64,000 nt of DNA. Source: Piezodorus guildinii (taxonomy: Eukaryota; Arthropoda; Insecta; Hemiptera; Pentatomidae). Positions within the stretch are counted from its first letter, which is position 1. Each line of letters begins with the position of its first letter. The stretch covers positions 90,813,169-90,877,168 of the forward strand of contig CM041292.1 of NCBI GenBank assembly GCA_023052935.1. Direction: 5' to 3'. Below the pieces are notes generated by a model. It was not told the origin of the DNA. It worked only from the letters and a program-made list of their open reading frames with translations, and ran no database searches. The translations under genes and the position numbers were made by a program. Shown piece after piece: positions 47,169 to 58,646 of this stretch.

Positions 47169-47284
47169 GGCCTGATAATGGAAACAAAAATAAGCTTTTT
47201 ATTTTGAATCGAAGTTTATAGCGTTAGGCCTGATAATGGTAAAGAAATTTTTTTTTTGTTTTGAATAGAAGTTTATAGCGTAAT
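47169..47284. repeat. 58-bp tandem duplication
   Basis: Two adjacent units both begin GGCCTGATAATGG and end GAAGTTTATAGCGT, differing mainly in a T/A-rich middle. A longer partial duplication may surround it, since CTTGTAATTAAAA..ATACACTGATA occurs at about 47034-47067 and 47327-47350. Confidence 0.75.
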
Positions 47285-47414
47285 ATTTGCCAATTAAATA
47301 TAGAAATACTCAGTATCAAAGTTCCTTGTAATTAAAAAATACACTGATATACAATGTAAAACTTATTTTTGGCCAAATAATATAGCAACAAAGATAATAA
47401 TTTTCAACACTCAC

Positions 47415-47652
47415 TGGGTTCGATTCACGGCTGTGGCAGAATATTATTTATTCTGTTATTTCAGCAGGAGGCGGTGACCTTGGGGTAGGAGACCCTCCTG
47501 GACAGACCCAGCCTCTTTAAAGTGGGTACCCAAAAATAGGGGAAAACGTGGCTACTTAGTGTAATCTCGGCCTAGTCATCCCATTGCCAGAAACAGTACG
47601 ATTCACTAGATGTACTGAGCCAAAGACCCTTCATGGGTTGTAGAGGTACTGG
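47415..47652 (+). repeat. SINE1 copy, truncated at the B box
   Basis: Starts GGGTTCGATTCACGG (B-box side), then CAGAATATTATTTATTCTGT, GGAGACCCTCCTGGACAGAC, TTAAAGTGGGTACCCAAAAA, GAAACAGTACGATTCACTAG and ATGGGTTGTAGAGGTACTGG, the SINE1 body and tail. The A-box side is missing. Confidence 0.87.
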
Positions 47653-48699
47653 TTTTTTTTTGGGGGTTTTTTTCATTTATATATTTTCGAAAAACATTTA
47701 GATATTGTGATATCGAGCAAAAGAAACTCTCATTCTAGACAAAAAAAAAATGTATTTAGTCGCGAAACTGTTTAAATACAGCTCCAAAGGAAAAAGCATG
47801 ATCTTCTCAATAAAAAACTGTAAAAAAGTATAAAAACGAAAATTGTCCAATGCTATGGGCTGGGTGATTGCAAATGGCGTGACCCCTATCAGTTACACTT
47901 CACATCACTAATACACCTTTCAAAATCCTCCCAGTCCCGCCATGAGAGCTTCTGTGGGAGCTACAATTATCAGGAATGTGTTCCCAGAAAGGCGAGAAAG
48001 TTAAAACAAAATTATAGGGACGATTTTATTTCTCTTTCATTACGGCTAATGGAAAACTAAACACACAAAAAAAATAATCAAATGTTTGAACCTAGCAATC
48101 ACAAAATAATTGACCGCGAAATTAATAATAATTTTTAATCGTAATAGTCATAAAGGCAATATATATACAGTTTCGTATACAGCACAATCAATGATTATTA
48201 TTTCAAGGGTAAGCCGACAGAAATAATAATCAAAATACATTTGCTAGGTACGTGATTGCTTTAAAATAGTATGCATTTGTAGTGGACCTATAACTCCTTG
48301 TTGTACAGAATTTAATGATTATCAACTTGCTCTGTTCTTAACCTTAAATCTTGAAGCTTAAGTATTTGAAGTTCAAACCTTAAACAAATACATTAAGATG
48401 AATTCGTTAATAAATTTACTATTAAACTATGCAAGCAATTAGTTCGAAATTAAAGATATTTCCTGACCAGTCATTTACCGAAATGAGCAACCTAAACCTC
48501 ATTGCAAGACGGTGTGATTTAAATGTCTAGAAATAAATTATCTTTGTATTGAACAAATCACATCAGCTCAAACCCTCAATAAAATGTTATGTAAGAATAC
48601 ATCAACTCTTATAACTTATGCAACATTCATTAAACAAATTAAATTATGCAAGTTAAATTTGATTTTGATTTGGTACTGCAAGGTGAAGACACGGAAACC
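47653..48699. other. No gene recognised
   Basis: AT-rich spacer with a less AT-rich part around 47860-47990; no gene supported. Confidence 0.5.
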
Positions 48700-49420
48700 A
48701 TACAACTAAATACAAGTTAATGTTAATAAAAACCGGTAAAGAAATAGGACTCAAATTAAAAACCGATAACACGAAATATATGATTAGTACCAGAAACGGT
48801 GGCGATCTTGGTGATATTGATATATCAGGGCATACTTTTGAACACGTAGAGAAATTCAAGTATTTAAGGTTCAATGATAACAAGAAAAAATGGAATCCAG
48901 GAGGAAATAAAGTCTCGGTTAAAGGCGGGAAACGCGTGTTATTATTCAGTTGCTAAGCTACTTAGCTCGCGGCTTCTATCTAAAAACTTAAAGGTTATGA
49001 TTTATAAAACTATTATTCCTCCGACGGTTCTCTACGGATGTGAAACGTGGCCGGTTACTTTGAAGGATGAACAACGACTTAAGGTTTTCGAAAATAAGGT
49101 ACTGCGTAAAATATGTGTTGCGAAGAGAGATGGTTGCACTGGGGAGTTTAGAAGTTTGCACAACGCGGAATTGCAGAACTTGTATCCTGTGAATATAATT
49201 TAGTTGATAGCATCGCGGAGACTCAAATGGGCGAGTAAAGTTGTTGGGCTCGGTGAGGAACGGATTCCGAGAAAGTTAGTATTCGCTGATCCGACCGGTA
49301 GGTGTCCGAAAGGTAGGCCGGGGACTTGGGCTTGAACGGTGAACGTTGGAAGAGTCTGTGTAGGCAATTTTGTGGTATCGGCATCGAACCTTCGGGTTCG
49401 GTAAGCCTATTATTATAAAT
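48700..49420 (+). pseudogene. RTE-like LINE fragment: post-polymerase C-terminal region
   Basis: Plus-strand pieces in shifting frames read IGLKLKTDNTKYMISTRNGG (48720-48956), GHTFEHVEKFKYL, EIKSRLKAGNACYYSVAKLL and VMIYKTIIPPTVLYGCETWP, then VTLKDEQRLKVFENKVLRKI (48874-49203). After a stop come RRLKWASKVVGLGEERIPRK and GRCPKGRPGT. This is the classic order downstream of the catalytic box in RTE-type elements. The polymerase active site lies upstream of what survives. The frameshift near 48890 and stop at 49201 show it is inactive. Confidence 0.88.
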
Positions 49421-50674
49421 TTGATTTAGGGAGTTTTTATCCATATTTCTATTTCACGCACTAAAGAATATCACTTGAAATGTTGGCTAAACTAAATTTA
49501 CGTCTCTCTTCTAATACCTTTAAAATGTAAGGTATGAAAAATGAAATTAAAATCTAAATTATATTTTGTTCAGAAAGCCAATCGTAACAAATATATTTCT
49601 TTAATATATTTTATGCTATAAAATTAACATTATATTTCGATGATGTATAAAGATAAAATGTGAGTGTTATTAAAGCACATGGATAAATAGTCTATATGAG
49701 ATATAAAAAAATAACATAATTGTAACCAACTTCGTCTTGTATGTAATTACAATCTTAATGAGTATTCCCTAAGAAATATCAGCTTCAGTAAAAAACTTAT
49801 TAAAAAATCTTATTTGTCACTTCTGTTTTATCTCACATCATTAATATCTGTCGTATTTTAGATGGGCTTCACATTCCTCATAAAATAAGTAATTATACAT
49901 TAATTTTCTGTACTTATTGAATCACACCATTCAAAGTAAGTCATAAAAGTATTAATTAACTACAATATCCCAATAATTCCTACCACACAGACTTTCAAAA
50001 TCATTTCAGTAAAATAATGGATATAATATTTATTCACTTTTATTAATTTACTGTTCCTTTTTTTATTCATACCTCCTTCTCTAAAGTTTCTCGATATTCA
50101 ATCTCAGGTATTTATAAATTTTATATTGCTTTAAACTAGAAAGGTACATAGAATGGTTGGGGCAAATACAGTCACATTGGGAAATTACATGATATTATAT
50201 TTATTAAATTAACTTTAATATATATATATATATATATTATATATATTATATATATATATATATAATATGATCCTTGTTCATTTAAGTCACCTTTAATAAA
50301 GTTTCTATAGCCTAAGAAATAGCCTATGCATTTTTTGCTATATTGTGGATTGCAAATACTTTTCTTTATTCCTTCATAATTTATTGAGATAAAAAAGAAT
50401 GATATTGTTAGATTGTTTAGAATATCAAATGTTTTAAATATAATTCAATACAATTTTTATAAAACTTTATCTCACAAATTTAATTATAATATCATACAAC
50501 CTAATTATGCCAAAATCATTTTACATTGCAACATTTATGTTTCTAAGATTTTATATATCTGATCTTACAAATAGTTCTTTGTGGACAATAAGTATGCTAA
50601 GCTAAAGCACTCAATTAAGCTGGGTAGCATATCTTTGTAAATAAAGTTTATCTGTTTATAATATTTATTTATCT

Positions 50675-50722
<48 letters not shown>

Positions 50723-51343
50723 TTCTATCTAAGTATGATCTTTAGTTTAATTGCTTGAATAATAAATAAATAAACTATTAACTATGGTCATATTTTAATA
50801 CTAAGTAGATCATCCGTTACAATGATGCAATCTTAGCTTTGTGGAGTAATAAATTTATTAATTAACTTAAGGAAATGAGTATTTCGTCACCATCTATCAA
50901 ATAAGTCTCCTGAAAGATAAATGTCGACAAATATTTTTCAATTGTTTTGCTAATTATTTCTCAAAAAAAAATTTATATTCTGGTTTCAATTACAACAAAG
51001 TCTCATAAAACAACTGTTGCTAAAGAACACCCCTCTTTTTATTTTATGGCTGTTACGAAATTAACTACCCGCTCTCCAAACCTGTTTATTTTAGGGATAT
51101 TACGTTAGTTTCCTAGTATCCTCCAATTTTTATTATCGATGTATTTTTATTTTATATTATAATTTGTTATATAAAGTTATACAAAAAAAAAAAAAATTCT
51201 TAAATAAATGTAAAAGGACAAAAAAACATATTTTTCAAACTTAAAATAAGTAACTACTCGGGTAATTACTATTAATCATCCTTTTTAAATTAGGCGTTAA
51301 TTTTAATAATCATTATATTTAATAAATGTTAATTAGCACACCG
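49421..51343. other. No gene recognised; two (TA)n tracts
   Basis: Very AT-rich sequence with TA tracts at 50218-50270 and 50678-50719. No open frame of note. Confidence 0.6.
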
Positions 51344-51529
51344 AGGAGCGGCGTTTTCCTGTTGCAAAGGCACTGTTCTGCTGATTATTTACTCAGTTAT
51401 TTATTGTTATTTACGATATATCAGACGTGAGGCAACCCTGTGGTAGGGAGACCCTCCTAGCTTCTGCAGAATGGGTATCCCGAATTTAGGGGAAGTAACC
51501 TAGCGGCTGAACGTGATTTTTTTTTTTTC
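51344..51529 (+). repeat. SINE1 copy, diverged, ending early in poly-T
   Basis: Begins AGGAGCGGCGT like the SINE1 head, but the A and B boxes are eroded. GTGGTAGGGAGACCCTCCTA and CTAGCGGCTGAACGTGA belong to the SINE1 body. It stops at that point with a T run, without the usual tail. Confidence 0.7.
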
Positions 51530-51586
51530 TTAACGTGGCCTATTTTAGGCTGGAAGCGAATAGCTAGGAGAGCAGAGGATAGACCC

Positions 51587-51640
51587 TCAGTATAGGTTAA
51601 GGTAGATAGGTATAGGTTAAGGTAGGTAGGTATAGGTTAA
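51587..51640. repeat. Short tandem repeat, about 20-bp unit
   Basis: TATAGGTTAAGGTAGATAGG, TATAGGTTAAGGTAGGTAGG and TATAGGTTAAG follow one another, between two SINE1 copies. Confidence 0.85.
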
Positions 51641-51720
51641 GTTTTTAATCATTAAGTAATTTGTGACATGTTTTAAATGATAACTAAATAAAAATATTTA
51701 TAGATCTGTATAACAGCATT

Positions 51721-51890
51721 GGAGCAGCGTGGTCTAGTGTATAGAGCACTAGTCTACTGACGGCTGAGAGTGATCAAGGCCTAATAATCTCATTGCTCGG
51801 CCGTTGGCCCAGAAACAGTACGAATCTCTATATGTAATGAGCCCAAGACCCTTCATAGTTGTAGTGGTACGGGTTTTTTTTTTTTTTTTT
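51721..51890 (+). repeat. SINE1 copy with internal deletion, A box kept and B box lost
   Basis: The head GGAGCAGCGTGGTCTAGTGT plus ATAGAGCACTAGTCTACTGA is fused directly to CGGCTGAGAGTGATCAAGGC and the full tail (AACAGTACGAATCTC, GAGCCCAAGACCCTTCATAG) with a long T run. About 190 bases of the middle, including the B box, are absent. TATAACAGC before and TATAATAGC after could be a slightly mutated duplication. Confidence 0.88.
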
Positions 51891-53272
51891 ATAATAGCGT
51901 AACGATAGAGTGATTCTTACTCTCTACCTTGCTAGATAATCGCTTCTAGTATTAACAAGATCTTAGGCTTAGTAGAGATCCCTATATAAAACTAAATCAA
52001 GATACTTAAGAGGCTGTAGAGATACAGTTATGTTATATTCACTTTTAATTATTTTAATGCCCAAACTAGATTCAGCTTAAAATTATGAAAATAAGAGTAT
52101 CAAAGGAATGCTTGAGATGAACAGTTTTCGCTTCGATATTAGCCTTTTTCCAATTCCAACTAAAGTAGTCTATTTAAGACACTATTTTGTCTCAAATTGT
52201 CATGGATATGAGAACGATAAATTATCGAAACACATCCTGAACACAATCGCTTTTTTATTGACTGAGCCTAAAGAACCGCAGCTAACTTATATATGTATAT
52301 CAATCACTTATATATTTATAATATGTCAATCATATTAATTTTTTTTTTAAACTGTCAAACAATGATACGAATTATAACTATATATGTGAGTATATGATAA
52401 CCAATAAGGATAATATCGAATGATAGGGTTTAAATATACCCAATAAATCGCAAGATTATCAGCTTCAAGAAAGTTATATAATTAAAATTTTCACTAAATA
52501 GAAGTTTTCTATTATTATATTTCTATTTTATTTTAATGGCCACCCAAAAATTTAAGAGTGGCCATTAAACTTGGCTCTTACTTCAACCTGTGACGAAATA
52601 TAGCGCATTATCAATTGTGCTTTTTTGGCTTAAAAGATTAAAATGTATTTGGTTTAGTTTGGAATTTAGGGATGGGAGGTTATCAAGGCTTTCTCGCCGT
52701 ATGTTCATAAAACTTTTATGGACTAGTATCTTATCCTAAATAAAAGCTAAGCGGTCGGTTAGATTTCCCTGAGGACCAGTAGGTTCTGGGATCTAGGCCG
52801 TGATATGATCCTGTTTGCATAACAGATCCTAGGGATCAAGCTTCACCATTCTATTGCCCCTCGGACAAATTAAATATATCCCATTATGTAATTAGTATAA
52901 ATATATGTATTTATAATATTAGTTACTCCAAGCATTTATTTAGTTTAAATGTATTTACTATTTTTGTTGAAAACAATTTATGATATGCTGAAACCTAGAA
53001 AATAAAATTATATGCTGTTTTAAACCTTTGAAAACTAGAGAAAAAAATTACAATTCAGGCAGTCATGGGGACAGTTATTTTTCGATTTGCACGGGAATTT
53101 CGTTGAAAAGAAGTGCACGTTCGTTAAATTAGATTATGCTGAGAATGCATGTTTTGTTATTCTTTAATTTAATTGTAAAACAACATCACCTTGCAGAGAT
53201 ATATCACCTTAAAAGATGTCATCGTAATCTGAATATGACTGTAGACTGTATGAGATGGTGGTATACATAGCA
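51891..53272. other. No gene recognised
   Basis: AT-rich sequence. The 76-residue frame at 52108-52338 has no recognised motif. A less AT-rich patch at about 52680-52870 is unassigned. Confidence 0.5.
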
Positions 53273-53313
53273 TTTTTTTTTTTTTTTTTTTTTTTTTATG
53301 GACCTGCCATTTG

Positions 53314-53316
<3 letters not shown>

Positions 53317-53366
<50 letters not shown>

Positions 53367-53371
53367 TATAA
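53317..53371. repeat. (TA)n microsatellite
   Basis: TA alternation preceded by a T run at 53273-53297 and directly abutting the foldback element. Confidence 0.95.
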
Positions 53372-53729
53372 GTTTGTACTGTTCTCAGGTTTCAGTCAAT
53401 GAATAAACAATTTTATCTATGCGACATTTCGAGAATTTATTGTTCTCATAATCATGCCTTAACAATGGAAAAAACAAAAAAAACAGAACATTAATATTAT
53501 TATACAATAATTAATATATGATGTTATTGTTAGAGATATATTAATTATAGATATTAATTATAGAATATATCTAATTATAATTAATTAGATATATTAATTA
53601 TTGTATAATAATATTAATGTTCTGTTTTTCCATTGTTAAGGTATGATTATGAGAACAATAAATTCTCGAAACGTCGCATAGATAAAATTGTTTATTCATT
53701 GATTGAAACCTGAGAACAACACAAACTTA
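53369..53729. repeat. Foldback element with arms of about 150-165 bp
   Basis: The left arm TAAGTTTGTACTGTTCTCAG, then GTCAATGAATAAACAATTTT, TGCGACATTTCGAG and CAGAACATTAATATTATTAT, is mirrored by the right arm: ATAATATTAATGTTCTG, CTCGAAACGTCGCA, AAAATTGTTTATTCATTGAT and CTGAGAACAACACAAACTTA. The AT-rich centre (about 53521-53580) also pairs with itself. Each arm carries GAGAA-CAATAAA-TTCTC followed by GAAAnGTCG, the motif shared with 30913-31032 and 57732-58003. Confidence 0.85.
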
Positions 53730-53761
53730 AATTATTAACAGTCGAGAACTGATCAAACAAT

Positions 53762-53892
53762 ATATATTTTTCTATTTTATTTTATGTAATTTGACTTTTA
53801 TTATTATTTTCTGTATATATTGTATGAATGTGGTCTCATATCACGATTGCTATTGTTCATTTGGTAACAAATTGTAGTATATCTCAATAAAA
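53762..53892 (+). mobile_element. Jockey-like LINE 3' end only
   Basis: Matches the 3' untranslated region of the jockey insertion at 42550-42690 nearly base for base: TTTTATGTAATTTGAC, TTATTATTATTTTCTGTATA, GTATGAATGTGGTCTC, TGGTAACAAATTGTAGTATA and TCTCAATAAA, followed by a short A run. This is an extreme 5' truncation of the same family. A duplication could not be identified. Confidence 0.88.
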
Positions 53893-54506
53893 AAAAAAAA
53901 GTCATATTTCTATGCTTATATGATAAAGATATTCTTTCCGATTTTACTTTAATACGATTTAAATATTGTCAGCTAGATCATCATGAGTTTGCGTCATATC
54001 TTTGAATGTTTTCATGTAAAGTAATGTTTTAATAATATTTACAAATATCGATATTTTAGATTCAAGATAATTAAGATATTCATTGGATTAACTTTATATA
54101 CAGTAAGAGGTAAATTCTAAGACATAGTTTATCTACCATGTCTTTACTCGTTCATTTGCAACTGACTTTAATTCAATTAAATACTGAAATAAAGTATTAT
54201 AAATATCGATGTTTTTGTGCCGATATTACACCGTTATCGATAACGTTTACGTAAATTGATATTGTTATCCTATCTCTAATATACAGGTGTAATACACAGA
54301 GCGTATGATGGTGACGTTACCATGGTTACGAAATCAAAGCTTTTACCCCTGCCAAATATCGCATAAAGCGCCCAAAGAAGTTTTTTCTCTTAAAAATATT
54401 ATATATCTATATTTTATATATACAGCGATCCGCTCTTGCCTCGCTCAGATTAAGTAAATGAAGTGGCGTTATAGTATCGTATAATATTTAATATAAATAT
54501 AATATT
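53893..54506. other. No gene recognised
   Basis: AT-rich spacer leading into R2 copy 2. Confidence 0.5.
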
Positions 54507-55254
54507 TAAAAAAGTTCAGTTTGACCAATTAAGAGTTTATCGCTTTAGGATTATGAGGTCTTCGTAAACTTAGCAAGAAGATATCACGTTTTATTCTATA
54601 ATGTCTAATCATCATTACATTTAATCATCAGCACAAATTATAAACATAAATTGGTCTAGTGATTAAATTCATTCGTTTATTACGTTAAATGGTTCATATT
54701 TTATTCGATTTAATACTATATCATTTGTAAAATGAAGCTTTTCTAAATAAATTTTAAAGTTTTAATTTAGTTTTCATTGGAGATTTATTTAGTTTACAGC
54801 GGGAAATTTTTTTTTCATGAAATGATCTAAAGTATAAGTAATTAATAACAATGTTAGTTTATAGATTTATAAGTTGTCATAAACGATATAGTACGCAATA
54901 TGTTTTCTAAAATTTTGAGTACTCCATAGAACAATATAACCAGTAGGATTATGTGCGGTGGCAACACTGAAGAGCCATAACCTCCCTCATCACAACCTAT
55001 CTTCATAACAACTTTCTATTATTTTTTACAACTTATTTTATTAAATATAAACTTTTCCTAAATCTTGCGCTATCCAGCGGTCTGTGATGCGTTTTAACTA
55101 CTACTCATAATTCAGGAATATTTTTTTAATGACTTGGTTAAAGGAAATCCATTTTTTCCTCCTAAAGAAAAGCTTAATTACAATGTATTTTACTTATAAA
55201 CCTTCAGCGCGAATGGTTTAGAAAGTAGTTCGCGAAAACCAAGAATTGCGGTAT

Positions 55255-55260
<6 letters not shown>
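54507..55260 (+). repeat. Dispersed repeat R2, copy 2, uninterrupted
   Basis: The unbroken counterpart of 18350-19960. It runs from AAAAAAGTTCAGTTTGACCA through TTTTATTCGATTTAATACTA, CTACTACTCATAATTCAGGA and AGTAGTTCGCGAAAACCA to a TA tract. At the position of the LINE insertion in copy 1 it shows only the short sequence GTCTGTGATGCGTTTTAAC, confirming the empty site. Confidence 0.85.

Positions 55261-55331
<71 letters not shown>
55260..55331. repeat. (TA)n microsatellite
   Basis: About 70 bases of alternating TA at the end of R2 copy 2. Confidence 0.95.
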
Positions 55332-55332
<1 letters not shown>

Positions 55333-55668
55333 CTTTTTTTAAAATTGAGTCATCCACCTTGGCTTTTGCCAACAACCCCTCAGTTTAAGAATTTAATTTT
55401 GCATTTATATTAAACATTCAGGTTTATGGAAGGTCCAGTAAGTAGGCTATGAATTGTAGAGATGATAATACAATTAAACAATTAATTAAACAGAGAGAAT
55501 AATATTACCTAATTAAGAGCCTAATTTTGCAATATAACTTTTAAAAAAAAGAAATGGCTAGCTTAGTTTAAAGTTAATAAATAAAAAGACAAAAAAAAAA
55601 CACTTAAAACGATATAAAATATTTACATAGTACAATTCCCAACAATATAGAGATTTATAATACCACTG

Positions 55669-55723
<55 letters not shown>

Positions 55724-56017
55724 ATATATAATAATATATATATATGATTGTTATTCTAGTTGTATATTTGTTAGTGTAAAATTTCTTGATTTTAATTTAA
55801 ATTTTCAGGCAGAAAACGACTAACTAAATTACGGTAAGTTATTTTTAAGGACAATTGAGTTGAATAAAAAAAAAAAATTAAAAAATTTATAGCTTCATAT
55901 TAATTTAATGTGTTAGCGGACATCATAATTGCGTTTGTTTATTTTTTTGATATAGAACTGTTATATTTTTCACTGCAAATTTTTACAGTAAAATATAAAT
56001 TAATTCTGAGTGTTATT
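55332..56017. other. No gene recognised; contains a (TA)n tract at 55672-55746
   Basis: AT-rich DNA with a second TA tract, interrupted by TATTATA and ATAATA. No gene supported. Confidence 0.6.
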
Positions 56018-56163
56018 AATTTTACTTCCTCTTACCTATATATAAAATATATTAAGTACAGTGTAGTTTCGTGTATAGTGTATTATAGTAGTATAGTACA
56101 GTTTTCAACCGAAAACACGATTTAGGGTTCTCTGAGTCCAAATAACCAAGTCTTGTAAAAAGT

Positions 56164-56200
<37 letters not shown>

Positions 56201-56966
56201 TGGTAAATCAAGCACGGAAACGAAAAGCCGAAGCTGAAATTTCATACTTAAGACAATTATACTCCCAAGATGTAACAGCAACTTTTTCATAAAATTCGGC
56301 GAAACCAGAAGGGACACTTTATACAATGTATTTTGCCCTTGTGTGTTGTGTTTGTGACTGTGTATGTGTGGTATGTCTAGCACGGAAACAAAAATTGGGA
56401 TAAAAGTGAAATTTCATATTTAAGACAACTATACGCCCGTAATGTAACAGCTACATTTTTCACCAAAATCGGCTAACCGGAAGTACTACTTAATACTATG
56501 CGTTTTGTACCTTTTTACGATTTTCTCAAAAACGGCTTTAACGATTTTGACCAATCTCCCTATATCAATGTAAAATTTAATTAACTTTAATATCGTGTAG
56601 GTTTCATTCTTATTGAAATAGGATGACATGTCTTAATTGCCGATATTTTCATATTTTTTCCTCTAAAGTACCTTTTAATTATGTAGATAAAAAAAAAAGT
56701 AAACATAACATCTTTCTAGTATGGATTAAAAGTAGCTAAATAAAATTTGGACCCAAAAATATTGTAAAAGGTTATGAAAAGGGACGATTAGTGCATAAAC
56801 TGCTTGCTGATTGTTATACTTCATAGTATTTAATCTAATCACTGAATAAACTTTTATTTCAATTAACCTAAAACTTTCATCAATTTTAAGTTTATTTAAT
56901 AGTTCTTGAATTGATTTTAACAGCCAAGGTAAGTGTAAGTCGTGTGTTGGCGGCACCAGATTTTTT
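56018..56966 (-). repeat. Dispersed repeat R1, copy F, with internal tandem duplication
   Basis: The left edge TTTTACTTCCTCTTACCTAT is R1 end B; the right edge, complement GTCGTGTGTTGGCGGCACCA then GAT, is end A. The block from a (TG)n run (56165-56200) through TTAAGACAATTATACTCCCA to GTATTTTGCCCTT is repeated once at 56341-56520 (TTAAGACAACTATACGCCCG), so the copy is longer than copy B. Confidence 0.83.
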
Positions 56967-57566
56967 AAGAATTATATTAAGTTTCGTTGAAAAGATATGT
57001 TTTAGAATAACTAATATAACAATATCAAATTGTAATAAACAATAATCACTTATCTTTAAACTCTATTGGTCACTGTACACTAACTTTTACAACTTTGTAT
57101 TATAACATTTTTTCTCATATCTAAAGCTTTCCAACGATATACTTAGTAAGGAGTTAGTTCGTTATCATATTCGTTCAAATTGTACATTTAGCTATTTTAT
57201 TGTGATTGTAAATTGTATAGTATTAAACGCGGCTGAAATAAATTGTGAAAGGTAATCCAAAACCTATTTCCCTATATTCTAATATCCTAAACCCAAACTC
57301 TCAGAACCCACTACAATTCACAAAACATTTTACTCATTAAATTACTATTTACTATTACTTATTTACATTTATGTTTATTATTATATTTATTATTTACAGT
57401 GGCTATTTACTACCAGTTACCAAAAGCAATATAACACGAGTGGTTCTTCTTAAAAGCCAAGGCTTCGAAATATATTTTAATTAAAAATATTTTTTGAAAT
57501 GTTTGTAAAAAATATTTTTGTTATATAACAGAACCTACTCTTTAGGAACTTTATTCTTTCGAATGA
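56967..57566. other. No gene recognised
   Basis: AT-rich spacer between two R1 copies whose ATCTGGTGC ends face each other. Confidence 0.5.
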
Positions 57567-58230
57567 AAAAATCTGGTGCCGGCACACACACGACTTTCAC
57601 TTACCCCCTTTGCTAAAATCGATTGAAGAATTTTCAAAAACGGGTAAAAATGACGTATGATGAGTGAAACTAATAAAGAATTAATTAAATTGAATCACTA
57701 TAGAAACATGTGTCTTATTAAAAAATCTATTTTTTTTTTTAGTATGACTTTAGGAAGTTCTTCTTATTCATCCATATTAAAACAAGGATATTTTTTTTCC
57801 ATCATCTTTATTAATATAATTAATATATAATTTTTCAATATTAGACGACGTTTCGGGGCTTTGTCCCCATCATCAAGACTTTTTTGTTGTTTATTTATTG
57901 ATACATATTATTTTTTGTAGCTAACAGCTACATGCACTTCTAAAAGTCTACTATTGGCTCACTGTTCTATCTTATTTTTAAAATTGCTTTAATATGAATA
58001 AAAAAAAATCTATTATATTATTATCTAAAACAATCAGTTAGTTTTGTCGGCTTTTCATCACACTTTATTTATTTATACAAGGTTGTGTATAAGATAATAT
58101 TTTTTTTAAATCTGTTAGCTTTTCAACGGTATATTACTGTTATTATGTACAAAAACGAAAAATTGCATTAAAAAATATGTTTGCAGTTTTCTCCTTTAGT
58201 TGGATAACGAATTTTTTCAACTTATATATT
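57567..58230 (+). repeat. Dispersed repeat R1, copy G, split by a 272-bp insertion
   Basis: Begins ATCTGGTGCCGGCACACACA with CGACTTTCACTTACC, then GAAACATGTGTCTTATTAAA and, after the insertion at 57732-58003, ATTATATTATTATCTAAAAC, CAACGGTATATTACTG and TTTGCAGTTTTCTCCTTTAG. It ends around 58230, lacking the R1 right half. Confidence 0.83.
57732..58003 (-). mobile_element. Short retroelement-like insertion carrying a hairpin plus GAAACGTCG motif
   Basis: AAAAATCTATT flanks it at 57721-57731 and 58004-58014, and the R1 copy at 31039 shows the uninterrupted site. On the minus strand it begins TTATTCATATTAAAGCA and ends AGTCATACTAAAAAAAAAA, i.e. with a polyA-like tail, and a diverged inverted copy of its first bases lies near the other end. 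Inside is TTGATGATGGGGACAAAGCC then CCGAAACGTCG, a GGGG/CCCC hairpin. Similar motifs occur in Penelope-like retroelements. It has no coding capacity. Confidence 0.7.
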
Positions 58231-58566
58231 TACTCATTTATATTTTTTTATTAAAAAAAATTTCTGGTGACATATCCGTTATTCAAACATCTTCGGGCCC
58301 CTACGAGTTCGCAGAACACTTGTATTGGAAAACACTGTTCTAAGAGATGAGGGAAGTTGAGAACAAGAAATTTAAAGTACCTACAAAAACAACATGGATC
58401 GAACATACACATACATACCCTACTATCGGGCGAGGAGCAGAGGACTACATTCGCTATAGGCTAGAAACTAATTATAATGCATTTTACGTAATTGCAGAGC
58501 GGACTAGGCTCGGTGAGGGGTTGTGGCAAATGTCAGGGGATGCTGGTGATGTGGTGGGGAGGCGAG
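58231..58566. other. Upstream region of the candidate promoter
   Basis: Becomes noticeably less AT-rich from about 58300, which would fit promoter-proximal DNA. The 106-residue open frame at 58347-58667 overlaps the TATA box and the splice donor and is not regarded as coding. Confidence 0.4.
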
Positions 58567-58646
58567 TATATAAGCCGATCGTAGCCCACAACATGCTATC
58601 ACTTCTTCTCCATAGTTCCATCAGCAGTGTCTTAGAAATGGTAAGC
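58567..58646 (+). promoter_or_regulatory. Candidate core promoter and first exon of the structural protein gene
   Basis: TATATAAG at 58567-58574 is followed about 30 bases later by TATCACTT, an initiator-like sequence with A at 58601. The 37-base leader has no ATG until AGAAATG at 58638-58640, which is followed at once by GTAAGC, a good splice donor. Joining this ATG to the acceptor at 63391 gives Met-Lys-Val-Leu-Phe-Tyr-Leu, a normal signal peptide start. Insect cuticle-type genes commonly have a TATA box, a short leader and a first exon that stops after one or a few codons. The link to the exons 4.75 kb away is inferred. Confidence 0.5.
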
